A stretch of DNA of 21,771 nt, taken from positions 1 through 21,771 of IMG/VR virus record IMGVR_UViG_3300034121_000542, one strand, 5' to 3'. Under the pieces are notes generated by a model. The model did not search any database. It was given only the letters and a program-made list of their open reading frames with translations, and was not told the DNA's origin. Source of the DNA: a virus. Below are positions 12,572 to 21,203 of the stretch, in pieces. The translations under genes and the position numbers were made by a program. Position 1 is the stretch's first letter. Each line of letters begins with the position of its first letter.

Positions 12572-14853
12572 CCGGACCCGTATTTTTTGACGACGTTGAT
12601 CCGATGGGGATGTTGGATGAGGGGAGTGCGACGGTTCCGACCTTGGAAGGCCCGATTCTTGAGACAGAACTCGCCCGTGCCATGGAAGGCTTGTCAAACA
12701 ACCCGCTCGGCCCGAACGAGAAGGTTGCTCCGAATCCTCCATCGAATAACACGAACACGGCGTCAGAGAATGACGCTTTGCTGCGTCGTGCGCTGTACGG
12801 TCACGACTTCCCCGCCGCCGACGACGTAGAAGAGATCGACCCGTCCGCGTGGGCGTCGTGGTGTCGTGGCCTGTGGGACAGCCGCCGCGAGGCCGTGCAG
12901 ATGCACTTGCACTTAGTCGAGCGGAATCGCCTGTTTCGTGCTGGGCAGCAGTGGATTTCTGCCAGTGGCATGGGTCCGTGGCGGGAACCCGCTCGCCCGC
13001 GTGATGCCGCCCGCGTGGTCTACAACATGATTGACAAGGCGCTGGATCAGCGGCTCCAGATCATGATGGACCAGAAGCCGGGGTTCTCGGTCACGCCTGT
13101 CACGCAAGACCCAGAGGATCGGCGCAAAGCGCAGGCGCAACAGATGGCGCTGGAGTACCAGTATGAGCAGCAGGAGATGTCGCGCATGGCGCGAGAAGCC
13201 TCATTCTGGGCGCAAACGGACGGCATTTCCTTCTGGCACGAATTCTGGAATCCGAATCGTGGCCCGTGGGACGAGCGCATGGGCGACATCGCTGGGCAGA
13301 AGAAGCCAATGGGTGATATTGGCTGCCAAACGCTTCGGGTGGAGCAGGTTCGTGTCTCGCCTAACGCCACTGCCACTCAGAAACCGCATTGGGTCATTAT
13401 TCGGGAGGTGATCTCGCGGAGTGAAGCGGCGTATCGGTATGGCATTACGGGTCTGGATGCTGCCAATACGATGATGTCCACCGGCAATGGCCCGACGTAC
13501 AGCGGAAGTGAAGGGATCGGCGCATGGGTGCTCTCGCAGACGACGATTGGCGAAGGCCAGCGGCTGCGGGATGAAGATGTGACGGAACGGTTCACGGTCT
13601 ATCTGGAGCCGCACCCCGATGTGCTGCCCGAAGGCTTGCAGATGGTGGTCGTTGGCGATGAAGTCGTGTTTGGACCCTCGCCCTTAATGTGGAACGTGAT
13701 TCCCGTGGTCCCCATCCGCGACGGTTCCAGCGACCCCAGTTACTACCCCCGCCCTATCATGGAGCAGTGGGTAGACCACCAGATGCGGACCAATGCGCTG
13801 CTGTCAAAGTGGATCGAGAACATCCGGGTCAACGCGGGTGGTCGATTCCTGACGCGGCCCAACGCGATTGCCACCGAAACGTTCATGGGTGGCGTGACCT
13901 CCATGATCGAAATCCGTGGCGCTGGTCCGATGTCTGACAGCATCCAGCCGGTCAACGGGTTTAGTGTTGGCAACGATGTCAAAGAGGCGCTGGCGCTGGA
14001 AAAGTCTGCGTTTGAGAACGCCTCGGGCTGGAATACCGTCAGCCGTGGGCAGGTCACCGGCGAGTCAGGCCGTGCGATTATTGCCAGCCGTGAGCAGCTC
14101 GAACGGGTGTTCAGCCCGTGCGTGAGTGCGTTGGCGATGGCGTACACGGACTGGGGCAAAATCTCGTTGGCAGGCATGGCGTGGGGCTACGATATGCCCC
14201 GCTCCCTAGGCGCGATTGGCAAAGGCCGTCCCGATCTGGCTCGTGCCGTGTCGGCGTCGGACTTTGACGGGCAGAGCGATGTGAAGGTCGAAGCGACCAG
14301 CATGATGCCCATGCCGATGGCGTTCCGTATGTACCTGCTCGACAACTGGCTCCAGACGGGCGTGATCGACATGAAGGAATACCGTCGTCGCCAGATGTTT
14401 GCCGTGGCGACCAACATTGCCTCGCCAGACGACGATCAGGAATCACGGGCCAAGCGGGTGGCGGACGCGATTCGGATGCAGACGGATGTGCCAGAGATGC
14501 GGTGGGTGGATGACGAGAGTATCCACCAAGATGTGTTGCAGCGAGAGTTGCTGTTGCAGGACGATGTGGCACCAGAGATCATCGCGGCAGCTATGGCGCG
14601 GTGGACCGAGTTGGCAAATCAAGCGCAGCAGAAGCAGGGAGGGGCACCGCCGCAAGCGGGCGCTCCTGCTGGTGCTGGCCCAGCAAGCGGACCTTCCGCA
14701 GCCAGTGTACCGAATATCTCACCGGGACAGTTACCGCTTGCCAGTGGCAACCCGCCTCTTGGAATTACCAACCTCCTCCAACAGAGTTTGGCTGGCATTC
14801 CAGAGGAAGAGCAGGCCGCACAGCAAGCTGACATCTTATCCCGACAGCAATAG
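12568..14853 (+). CDS. Portal protein
   Basis: The 761-aa product starts at ATG 12568 with GGGAGAG (12554-12560) upstream. After a variable N-terminus comes a classic P22/T7-type portal section: RNRLFRAGQQWISASG, then VVYNMIDKALDQRLQIMMDQKPGFSVTP, then a long helical part with ALEYQYEQQEMSRMAREASFW. Downstream, PRPIMEQWVDHQMRTNALLSKWIENIR and SGWNTVSRGQVTGESGRAIIASREQLERVFSP match the conserved region that lines the channel. The C-terminus is a Gln/Ala/Pro-rich tail (QKQGGAPPQAGAPAGAG). Twelve copies form the ring through which DNA enters and leaves. The length is typical for podovirus portals. The tail may contact DNA or terminase. Confidence 0.93.
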   Translation: MTGPVFFDDVDPMGMLDEGSATVPTLEGPILETELARAMEGLSNNPLGPNEKVAPNPPSNNTNTASENDALLRRALYGHDFPAADDVEEIDPSAWASWCRGLWDSRREAVQMHLHLVERNRLFRAGQQWISASGMGPWREPARPRDAARVVYNMIDKALDQRLQIMMDQKPGFSVTPVTQDPEDRRKAQAQQMALEYQYEQQEMSRMAREASFWAQTDGISFWHEFWNPNRGPWDERMGDIAGQKKPMGDIGCQTLRVEQVRVSPNATATQKPHWVIIREVISRSEAAYRYGITGLDAANTMMSTGNGPTYSGSEGIGAWVLSQTTIGEGQRLRDEDVTERFTVYLEPHPDVLPEGLQMVVVGDEVVFGPSPLMWNVIPVVPIRDGSSDPSYYPRPIMEQWVDHQMRTNALLSKWIENIRVNAGGRFLTRPNAIATETFMGGVTSMIEIRGAGPMSDSIQPVNGFSVGNDVKEALALEKSAFENASGWNTVSRGQVTGESGRAIIASREQLERVFSPCVSALAMAYTDWGKISLAGMAWGYDMPRSLGAIGKGRPDLARAVSASDFDGQSDVKVEATSMMPMPMAFRMYLLDNWLQTGVIDMKEYRRRQMFAVATNIASPDDDQESRAKRVADAIRMQTDVPEMRWVDDESIHQDVLQRELLLQDDVAPEIIAAAMARWTELANQAQQKQGGAPPQAGAPAGAGPASGPSAASVPNISPGQLPLASGNPPLGITNLLQQSLAGIPEEEQAAQQADILSRQQ

Positions 14854-14861
14854 GATCGAGC

Positions 14862-15905
14862 ATGGACGTAGCTGAAGCCATTTCCAGCGCCATTGAAAGC
14901 GCCCTCCCACCGGCACAGGATAATGTGGCGGCGGATGACGCTGACGAGACACTGGCCCCAGACGCAGCAGATGATAGCGTAGACGGTTCAGAAGAATCTG
15001 ATGCGCCAGTAGATATGCCAGAGGGGTACGTTGCCGTTCGCACGGTGACGGACGATCTGGCAACGGAGTTCACGCTTCGTGATGCCGAAGGGGAGGTGGA
15101 AGTCCCCGACTTGATGGTGGAGTACAAGGCCAACGGCAAGGTGCGCCAAGATCGGCTGGATCAGGTGGTCAAGCTGGCGCAGTGGGGCGTGTACAACCAA
15201 GAGCGGGAGCAGAAAGTCCAGCAGGTTGAGCAACTGTCTCAACAGGTCCAACAGGAGCGCGAGGAACTCGCCGCCCTGCTGTCGGAACGAGAAGCACAGA
15301 TTGAAAAGCTGTTGTTAGACGACGACTTCTTATTGGCCGTGCGCGATGCGTATGGCGAACAGAACTCGCCGGAACAGAGGGCCACACGCGCCGAACAGCA
15401 GGTACAGGACATTCGTGTCCAGCACCAGATGTCGGCGATTGCGGAGAAAGGCGAGATGTTCTACACGAATGAAGTGATGCCAGCCCTCAACATGATTGCT
15501 GAGGCACTGCCATCCATTCCTGCGGAAGAACTGGCCGAGAAGTTCCAGATGGCGATGTACGCGCACGTCGAACGCGCTCCCAACGGAGAGGCGTATATCC
15601 CGGCGTCACGCTACGATGCTGTCCGACAGTACATCCTCGACGATTTGGCCGTCTGGGCACAGGCGCAGCATGGTCGCCGCTCTCGCGCAACCACCTCAAC
15701 TCCCCAGCGGGAGACACAGCAGGCGTTGGCAGAACGGGATCGCGCTCGCATTGAGTCACAGAAGGCAAAACGCGCCGTAGGACAGAAAACCCTCCCCGTT
15801 GGCAGTGCTGGCAAGCCGTCTGGCAAGCCCAAAGCCTACGCGGGCAACACCGTTGATGATGCCGTTGCCAGTGCGTTGAGCACGGCGTTGTCGTCATTCC
15901 GTTAA
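14862..15905 (+). CDS. Scaffold-like protein
   Basis: The 347-aa product starts after AGGA (14852-14855). Residues 1-57 are strongly acidic (ADDADETLAPDAADDSVDG). Residues about 60-110 look folded (EVEVPDLMVEYKANGKVRQ). Residues 112-150 form a coiled coil (QEREQKVQQVEQLSQQVQQ and on). A second helical section follows (MPALNMIAEALPSIPAEELAEKF). The C-terminal part is basic (QKAKRAVGQKTLPVG). Acidic and coiled-coil character, a basic end and a place between portal and capsid are typical of internal scaffolds, which shape the procapsid and are then removed. No protease gene is visible nearby. Confidence 0.85.
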   Translation: MDVAEAISSAIESALPPAQDNVAADDADETLAPDAADDSVDGSEESDAPVDMPEGYVAVRTVTDDLATEFTLRDAEGEVEVPDLMVEYKANGKVRQDRLDQVVKLAQWGVYNQEREQKVQQVEQLSQQVQQEREELAALLSEREAQIEKLLLDDDFLLAVRDAYGEQNSPEQRATRAEQQVQDIRVQHQMSAIAEKGEMFYTNEVMPALNMIAEALPSIPAEELAEKFQMAMYAHVERAPNGEAYIPASRYDAVRQYILDDLAVWAQAQHGRRSRATTSTPQRETQQALAERDRARIESQKAKRAVGQKTLPVGSAGKPSGKPKAYAGNTVDDAVASALSTALSSFR

Positions 15906-15925
15906 TTCATTCCAAGAGGTAACCC

Positions 15926-17236
15926 GTGGCTAACCCCACTTTAATCACCGATGCCGAACTAACCGGCCTCCTGAAGAACGTGTACTCGCAGTTCCGTGAG
16001 AAGGTGCAGAACCTTGTCACCCCACTCCTCGCCCAGTTGGAGAAAGGCCGCTCTGGTGGCCCTCGCAATATGCGGTGGGGCGGCAACAACGTGTTCTTTG
16101 ACGTGGTGACTGGCCGCCCGGCTGGTGCCACCTTCTCCTCGGCTGGTTACTTCCCGCCCGATACGACGGCGACGGAAGTGCAGGCCAACGTCGGTATCGT
16201 GCGGGCGTACACCACCCGTCAGGTGGACGGTCTGGCGTTCGTTGGCACGCAGTCCAAGGACGCGGCCTTCACGACCATCGCCAGCAAGACGATGGAAGAA
16301 ATCAAGGACGCCTCCATGCTGCTCATGCAGCAGGCGCTGCACAACAAGGCTGACGGTGTGGTGGCCTTGATCGGCACGGTCACCAGCACGACCGAGATCA
16401 TCGTCTCCTCGCCTTACGGTGTGGCAAACGCGGGTCAGGGTTCCCTCCTCCTCTCCGTGGGCGACTACATCGCGGTGCTGGATACGTCGGTGTCAAACGC
16501 CGTACTGGGTCGTTCGGCCATCACTGCCATCACGAACAGCGGCGACAACGCCACGCTGACGCTGGGCACGGCCATCTCGGGCATGGCCGCGACCGACAAG
16601 ATTGTCAAGGCGACGGCGAACGACACGTCGTTCAACAGCGCCATGAACGGTCTGATTAACATCACCAACCGTGGCAACGCCTACGCCTCGCTGCACAACA
16701 TCAGCAACGCGACGTACAGCATCTGGGATGCCACCCGCCTTGTTGCGGGCACGGACACGCCGGATGCGACCCAGCCGACCGAATCGGACATCTGGGACTT
16801 GATCCAGCGCATTGCCGGTCGCTCTGGCAAGGACGCCAACGTGAAGCCCAAGGACTTCCTCCTCATGACCACCCCCGGTCTGGCGAAGAAGCTCATGGAG
16901 AGCATGGTGGCGCAGCGCCGGTTCACCGCTGGCGAGTTTGGCACCACGATTAAGGGTGGCTACAAGGCCATCGAAATCTGTGGCATCCCGTGCGTGACGG
17001 ACTACTACGTCCCGGCTGGCACGATCTACCTCCTGCACATCCCGTCGCTGTCGTGGGTGGATGCGAAGGACTGGGGCTTCGTGGAGTTCGAAGGCGCGGG
17101 TCCGTGGCGTTGGTTGCAGGGCCGCGATGCGTTCGAGACGACGTATGGCTGGTACGGCAACCTCGCCTGCTTGGCGCGTAACGCGCACGGCAGCATCACC
17201 GGCTACACCGACACGGCTCGCTACAGCCACATCTAA
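15926..17236 (+). CDS. Major capsid protein
   Basis: The 436-aa product starts with GTG at 15926 after AGAGGT (15915-15920). Position after scaffold, length and sequence style fit the HK97 fold: an N-terminal helix (LTGLLKNVYSQFREKVQNLVTPLL), an extended arm region (VFFDVVTGRPAG), a helix (FTTIASKTMEEIKDASMLLMQQALHNKAD) and a central beta/alpha domain, with a variable inserted section around GDYIAVLDTSVSNAVLGRSA. The C-terminal half holds DFLLMTTPGLAKKLMESMVAQ and GYKAIEICGIPCVTDYYVP. Hundreds of copies build the head. No protease domain is fused. A strong hairpin follows the stop codon. Confidence 0.92.
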   Translation: MANPTLITDAELTGLLKNVYSQFREKVQNLVTPLLAQLEKGRSGGPRNMRWGGNNVFFDVVTGRPAGATFSSAGYFPPDTTATEVQANVGIVRAYTTRQVDGLAFVGTQSKDAAFTTIASKTMEEIKDASMLLMQQALHNKADGVVALIGTVTSTTEIIVSSPYGVANAGQGSLLLSVGDYIAVLDTSVSNAVLGRSAITAITNSGDNATLTLGTAISGMAATDKIVKATANDTSFNSAMNGLINITNRGNAYASLHNISNATYSIWDATRLVAGTDTPDATQPTESDIWDLIQRIAGRSGKDANVKPKDFLLMTTPGLAKKLMESMVAQRRFTAGEFGTTIKGGYKAIEICGIPCVTDYYVPAGTIYLLHIPSLSWVDAKDWGFVEFEGAGPWRWLQGRDAFETTYGWYGNLACLARNAHGSITGYTDTARYSHI

Positions 17237-17242
17237 AGTCGC

Positions 17243-17280
17243 GGTGGGGGGTGACAGCACTCCGGCTGTTGCCCCCCATT
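17243..17280 (+). repeat. Strong hairpin after the capsid gene, without a U-tract
   Basis: GGGGGGTGACAGC (17246-17258) pairs with GCTGTTGCCCCCC (17265-17277) around ACTCCG, using two G-U wobbles, and the stem can extend to 17243-17280. No run of T follows. It may partly terminate transcription, protect the abundant capsid mRNA or serve as a processing site. Confidence 0.75.
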
Positions 17281-17302
17281 GGGATCAACTTGGAGACTTC
17301 AG

Positions 17303-17734
17303 ATGGCCTATAACTTTTTTGCGCCGAAGCCGGGACGCTTGGGGACGCTGCCTGTCCCGCTCAACAGTGGCCGACTCAACACGGGCACGCTGGCGGCTGG
17401 CACGGATAACCACAACATTGGCGGGTTCCCTGCCAAGTCGTATGTCAATCGGGCGACCCTGTGTGCCGGGACGTTCCCGACCGCAGCCACGTCCTGCGTC
17501 GTCACGCTGTTCAAGATGACGGGTGCCACGGCGGTGGCCCTCACGGCGGGTCTCGACATCAACACCAAGACGGCTGACACGCCGTTGCAGTTTGTGTTTC
17601 TGACCACGACGACGGACGCCGAGCGGACCCTGACGCAGGCTGACAGCATCCGTGTAGCGATGGTGACCGTAGGGTCGGTCACGCAGCAGCCCGACGATGT
17701 GACGGTCACCGTGGAACTGTTGGTGCAGGAGTAA
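17303..17734 (+). CDS. Decoration-like phage head protein
   Basis: The 143-aa product starts at MAYNFFAPKPGRLG, with TTGGAG at 17290-17295. The frame is open upstream to 17279 but has no better site. The sequence is beta-rich (AATSCVVTLFKMTGATAVALTAGLDI, SIRVAMVTVGSVTQQPDDVTVTVELLVQE) and resembles the small head-decoration or cement proteins often encoded just after the capsid gene. No catalytic residues are seen. It lies between the capsid hairpin and a conserved hypothetical gene. Confidence 0.65.
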   Translation: MAYNFFAPKPGRLGTLPVPLNSGRLNTGTLAAGTDNHNIGGFPAKSYVNRATLCAGTFPTAATSCVVTLFKMTGATAVALTAGLDINTKTADTPLQFVFLTTTTDAERTLTQADSIRVAMVTVGSVTQQPDDVTVTVELLVQE

Positions 17735-17735
17735 C

Positions 17736-18179
17736 ATGACCTCGCCCGTGATTCTGGTGAATCCTGCGGGCATCCCCGAGCCGTCGTCTGAGATTCAGCG
17801 GCGGCTTCGGGAGGTGCATGGTGGACTCAAGTTGCGGCTCATTGATACAGGTGTCCCGACATGGGGCGTCTGCATGGAGTGGCAGCCTGACGACCGTCGC
17901 TGGGAGTGGGTGCAGAACGAGAGTTATGATGCCCGCATGGCCTACGACATTATTGGCTATCTTCCGCTTGGCTGCTCGATTGACGAAGCGCCAGCGTACT
18001 TGTCGAAGATGGTCCGCGCTTTCCCTCGGGAAGACATCCAGCGGCTGTCAAACTCCGTGGAGAACTACAACACAGGGGTTGTCAGGACCGCCGTAGAAGC
18101 CGCCATTGGGGATGTGCTCGACAGCGCCAATCCGTCCACGATCCGTCGTGGCCGTGGGCGTCCTCGTAAAGCCAGCTAA
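17736..18179 (+). CDS. Conserved phage protein of unknown function (147 aa)
   Basis: The product begins MTSPVILVNPAGIPEPSSEI. It then shows a helix IQRRLREVHGGLKLRLI, a Trp-rich section (TWGVCMEWQPDDRRWEWVQ), the block YDIIGYLPLGCSIDEAPAYL (20 residues) and a basic tail RRGRGRPRKAS that resembles an AT-hook. This block order is familiar from phage late regions, where the protein has no assigned function. The basic tail suggests DNA contact, possibly at the neck or in the head. The ATG lies one base after the previous stop. Confidence 0.7.
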   Translation: MTSPVILVNPAGIPEPSSEIQRRLREVHGGLKLRLIDTGVPTWGVCMEWQPDDRRWEWVQNESYDARMAYDIIGYLPLGCSIDEAPAYLSKMVRAFPREDIQRLSNSVENYNTGVVRTAVEAAIGDVLDSANPSTIRRGRGRPRKAS

Positions 18180-18190
18180 GGAGAGAAGAG

Positions 18191-18877
18191 ATGGCAGCCG
18201 TTTCCCTTCAGCAACTGATCTCGGATACACGCGAGTACATGGATGCGGTTGGCTCGACCCGGTGGTCAGACTCGATCATTACGACGATTCTGAACAGCGT
18301 CTTTGACAGCGAGTGGTCGAGCATCCTCAACGCTGCGCCGTACTATCGCTTCGCCCAGCGTCAGGTCACGACCGATGTGAACGGCCAGTTTGCGTTTACT
18401 ACGCTAGATGCTGGGTCTGGTGACTCGCAGCAGAACTTCTACCGCATCATGTCGGTCAGCGACGGCAACGTCCTGTACGGGCAGACGCGGTTTCAGGATG
18501 TCCCGCTGGCAACCACCACCAATTATCTCCCAACCTACCCGCGACTGTACTACATCGCTGGGCAGTCCGTGCAGATTTTGCCAGTCAGCCCAACGCAGTC
18601 GTTGTACGTTGGCGTGAACTACAAGCCTACGTCAATCTCCGATTTGGCGAGTGTGGCTTCTACCGTAGACTACCCGAACAACGCCCACCTGATCTTGGTC
18701 TGGAGTGCGGCGTCACAGTTGCTGCTCAAGGGTGGCACGGAAGCGTCGGCAGCGGCCAACCTTAAGGCACTGGCCGATGACGACCGCAAGACGCTGCTGG
18801 ACGACATTCGCCGCATGACGATCAACCCGACCATGATGGCGTATCCCGATCAGAAGTATGAATGGGGTGGCGGCTGA
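18191..18877 (+). CDS. Head-to-tail connector (neck) protein
   Basis: The 228-aa product starts after a strong AAGGAGAG (18178-18185). The N-terminal helices (LQQLISDTREYMDAVGSTRW, SIITTILNSVFDSEWSSIL) followed by a beta section (YRFAQRQVTTDVNGQFAFTT, LYYIAGQSVQILPVSPTQSLYVGVNYKP) and a closing helix (HLILVWSAASQLLLKGGTEASAA) fit phage adaptor proteins of the P22 gp4 kind, which attach under the portal and extend the DNA channel. Order after capsid and before a gp10-like protein supports this. The stop overlaps the next ATG (TGATG). Confidence 0.75.
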   Translation: MAAVSLQQLISDTREYMDAVGSTRWSDSIITTILNSVFDSEWSSILNAAPYYRFAQRQVTTDVNGQFAFTTLDAGSGDSQQNFYRIMSVSDGNVLYGQTRFQDVPLATTTNYLPTYPRLYYIAGQSVQILPVSPTQSLYVGVNYKPTSISDLASVASTVDYPNNAHLILVWSAASQLLLKGGTEASAAANLKALADDDRKTLLDDIRRMTINPTMMAYPDQKYEWGGG

Positions 18878-20421
18878 TGGCTGAGACACGGCAACGGCTT
18901 GTCGATGAGCAGCCAAGCATGGCTGGCGGGTTGAACAGTGTTTCCGATAATTTGGCGTTGCTGCCAAATCAGTTGCGAAAGACGGTCAATGCGCGGCTGA
19001 CCGACTTTGGCGCAATCACCAAGCGTGGTGGGACGCAGCGACTCCACACGACCTCCTTTGGGTCTGATATCCAGAACGGGTATACATGGGTAAAGTCTGG
19101 TGGGACATCGGAAATCATGGTTATTGCGAACGGAGTACTCCGAACCGCAACCTATGGAACGCCTCCGATAACGTTTACCACACGGTCTGGCGCACTTGCT
19201 ACCACGGGCATCCCAGCGTTTGCTGAGTTTCGCGACGCCTCAAACGAGGTGGTGTACATCGCGGATGGTGGGGCACTGAACAAATGGAACGGGACGACGC
19301 TGACCACGAACATCAGCGGCACGACAGACACCACCGTTTGTGTTGTCCATAACCAGCGCCTCTGGGGGTGTGGGGCGGCGAGCAGCCCTGATTCCGTGTT
19401 CTATTCTGCCTTGAACAATGGCGACACGTTAGGAAACGGGTCAGCCAATGGCGGGCAGATTGTCGTACGGACCTTTGGGGCAGAAGCGATCCAGACAATT
19501 GCCAGCGTTGGCACCTCGCTCTTGATCTTCCATAAGCGCGGTATCTCTCGCATTACGGGATACGGGCAGGACGACATTACGGTGTCGCCAGTTGGTCTGA
19601 CACCAGACGTTGGACTGATCGCTCCACAGTCAGTCACGGTCGTAGACAACATCTGCTATTTCGTGTCAGAGCGTGGGCTGTACCGCTGCACCGAAGCAGA
19701 AGTCGCACCCGTCTCGACGCCAGATCAGCCCGATCCGTTGCTGCCGTTGTTCCGCTCAATGACGACGGCAGAACTTGCACAAGTCGAGGCGATCATCAAC
19801 CGCTCTACTCGCGAGTTGTGGATCAGCCTCCCCGGTATTGGGTGCTATCAGTACCACACGATTCTTCGCGCATGGTCTGGTCCGTGGGTTGACGGATGGT
19901 TGACAGGCGACACTACGGCGTTGTTTGAGACGACCAACACGAACGGGTTGCCCATCGTCTTGCGGGGCGATGAAGATGGATGGGTGACACTGACCGATGC
20001 GTTTAACGACGGCGATGCGACCGTCGCGCACAAAGACAATGTGTCGGCAGACGGGACGGGTGGAATCATTTACACCATGAACGTGCGGCTGCGCCGTCTT
20101 TACTGCGGCGACGACTCGCTGTCAAAATCTCTGCGATTTGGCTATTTGTCTGCCAACCTCAATGGGACACAATCGTGTGCGCTCTCATGGCGCACCGATA
20201 CGGATGCGGGGACATGGACGTTCCCCGTGTCATCGCGAAGTCTCTGGGGCTTTGGCATATGGTCCCCCTCGCGGGTCTGGGGTGGTCCAATGAGCGAAAG
20301 CCTTAAGGTGCAGATGGGCGGCACTGGATACTACATCGACATATCAATCGTTGATTCGGGGAGTGCCATCCCCAACTTTAGCCGATTCAAGATGGAAACC
20401 TTTGCGCTGGGGAGGCGCTGA
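18877..20421 (+). CDS. P22 gp10-like tail protein (beta-propeller-type neck or nozzle)
   Basis: The 514-aa product starts at MAETRQRLVDEQPSMAGGLN, overlapping the previous stop. The frame is open to 18862, but that lies in the previous gene. The N-terminus contains GGLNSVSDNLALLPNQLRKTVNARLTDFGAITKRGG, a block typical of phage tail nozzle or stabilisation proteins. Then repeated beta blades appear (SEIMVIANGVLRTATYG, NEVVYIADGGALNKWNG, TSLLIFHKRGISRITGYG). The C-terminal part (SRSLWGFGIWSPSRVWGG) is also beta-rich. In P22 the comparable protein closes the head after packaging and links it to the tail. The assignment is by layout and motif, not by alignment. Confidence 0.75.
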   Translation: MAETRQRLVDEQPSMAGGLNSVSDNLALLPNQLRKTVNARLTDFGAITKRGGTQRLHTTSFGSDIQNGYTWVKSGGTSEIMVIANGVLRTATYGTPPITFTTRSGALATTGIPAFAEFRDASNEVVYIADGGALNKWNGTTLTTNISGTTDTTVCVVHNQRLWGCGAASSPDSVFYSALNNGDTLGNGSANGGQIVVRTFGAEAIQTIASVGTSLLIFHKRGISRITGYGQDDITVSPVGLTPDVGLIAPQSVTVVDNICYFVSERGLYRCTEAEVAPVSTPDQPDPLLPLFRSMTTAELAQVEAIINRSTRELWISLPGIGCYQYHTILRAWSGPWVDGWLTGDTTALFETTNTNGLPIVLRGDEDGWVTLTDAFNDGDATVAHKDNVSADGTGGIIYTMNVRLRRLYCGDDSLSKSLRFGYLSANLNGTQSCALSWRTDTDAGTWTFPVSSRSLWGFGIWSPSRVWGGPMSESLKVQMGGTGYYIDISIVDSGSAIPNFSRFKMETFALGRR

Positions 20422-21191
20422 TGGCTACAACCGTAGGACAGCATGGCGTCGTGGCATTTACCAACCCGACCAACGGGGATGCCCTTGATGCGACCATTGT
20501 CAAAAGCAACGACAACACGTTGCGAGAAGGATACGTCGATCACGACAGCGATCCCGGTATCCATGTGCAGTCGTCAACCACAGCCTCTCGCCCTGCGGCG
20601 GGGGAGGCTGGACGGAAGTGGATGACGTATGACGGCACCTCACCGCGCCTCTGGTATGACGACGGCACGGCGTGGCGCGAAATCAGCTATTTGTCTACAA
20701 CGCCGGGAAGCACCACGTTTACTGGGAATGTGACGGCGACAGGTGCAGTCAATACTTCAACGATATCAGCCGGTGGAGGGGGCTTTACTGTTAATTCTGC
20801 TGGTCTCGTAACGACTAACACATTAACTGTGAATGGCCCATTACTTATCGTAAACCCTCCTTGGTATATCGCCGCAAGAGATGTGCTCTATACACTCAAC
20901 AGCCCTACATGGACTGGCTCTGTTACCGCTCAACTGACTTCTCTTAACTTTATTAGCTTGACTGGCAGCGCGACGGTAACGTTAAGCAATCCAACGGGAT
21001 ATGCAGCCATGTATATCGCGGCAATCAAGCAAGACGCTGTTGGTGGTAGGACATTGGCTTTTACCAATGTGCTGTTCCCGGGTGGAACGACACCTACGCA
21101 AACATCAACGGCCAACAAGACGGACTTGTGGCTTTTCACTGCCAAGGACAATACGACGTTCTACGGCGCTCGTTTAGCTGCCAACCTATAA
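20421..21191 (+). CDS. Tail-fibre-like protein 1
   Basis: The 256-aa product starts after GGGGAGG (20409-20415) and overlaps the previous stop. Residues 1-85 form an anchor module (GQHGVVAFTNPTNGD, IVKSNDNTLREGYVDHDSDP, IHVQSS, RPAAGEAGRKWMTYD) shared with the next protein. A repetitive beta section follows (SLSTTPGS-like text, TFTGNVTATGAVNTSTISAG), typical of trimeric fibre shafts. The C-terminal domain (SLTGSATVTLSNPTGYAAMY, AFTNVLFPGGTTPTQTSTAN) is a common beta domain of phage fibre tips. Together these suggest a fibre attached at the tail end and used for host recognition. Confidence 0.75.
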   Translation: MATTVGQHGVVAFTNPTNGDALDATIVKSNDNTLREGYVDHDSDPGIHVQSSTTASRPAAGEAGRKWMTYDGTSPRLWYDDGTAWREISYLSTTPGSTTFTGNVTATGAVNTSTISAGGGGFTVNSAGLVTTNTLTVNGPLLIVNPPWYIAARDVLYTLNSPTWTGSVTAQLTSLNFISLTGSATVTLSNPTGYAAMYIAAIKQDAVGGRTLAFTNVLFPGGTTPTQTSTANKTDLWLFTAKDNTTFYGARLAANL

Positions 21192-21203
21192 GCGGAGACT
21201 GTC

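Noticed and set aside
16493-17260. Long leftward open frame (255 aa) opposite the capsid gene
   Set aside because: It is the Arg/Val-rich shadow typical of GC-rich coding sequence, inside a well-supported capsid gene, with no start signal.
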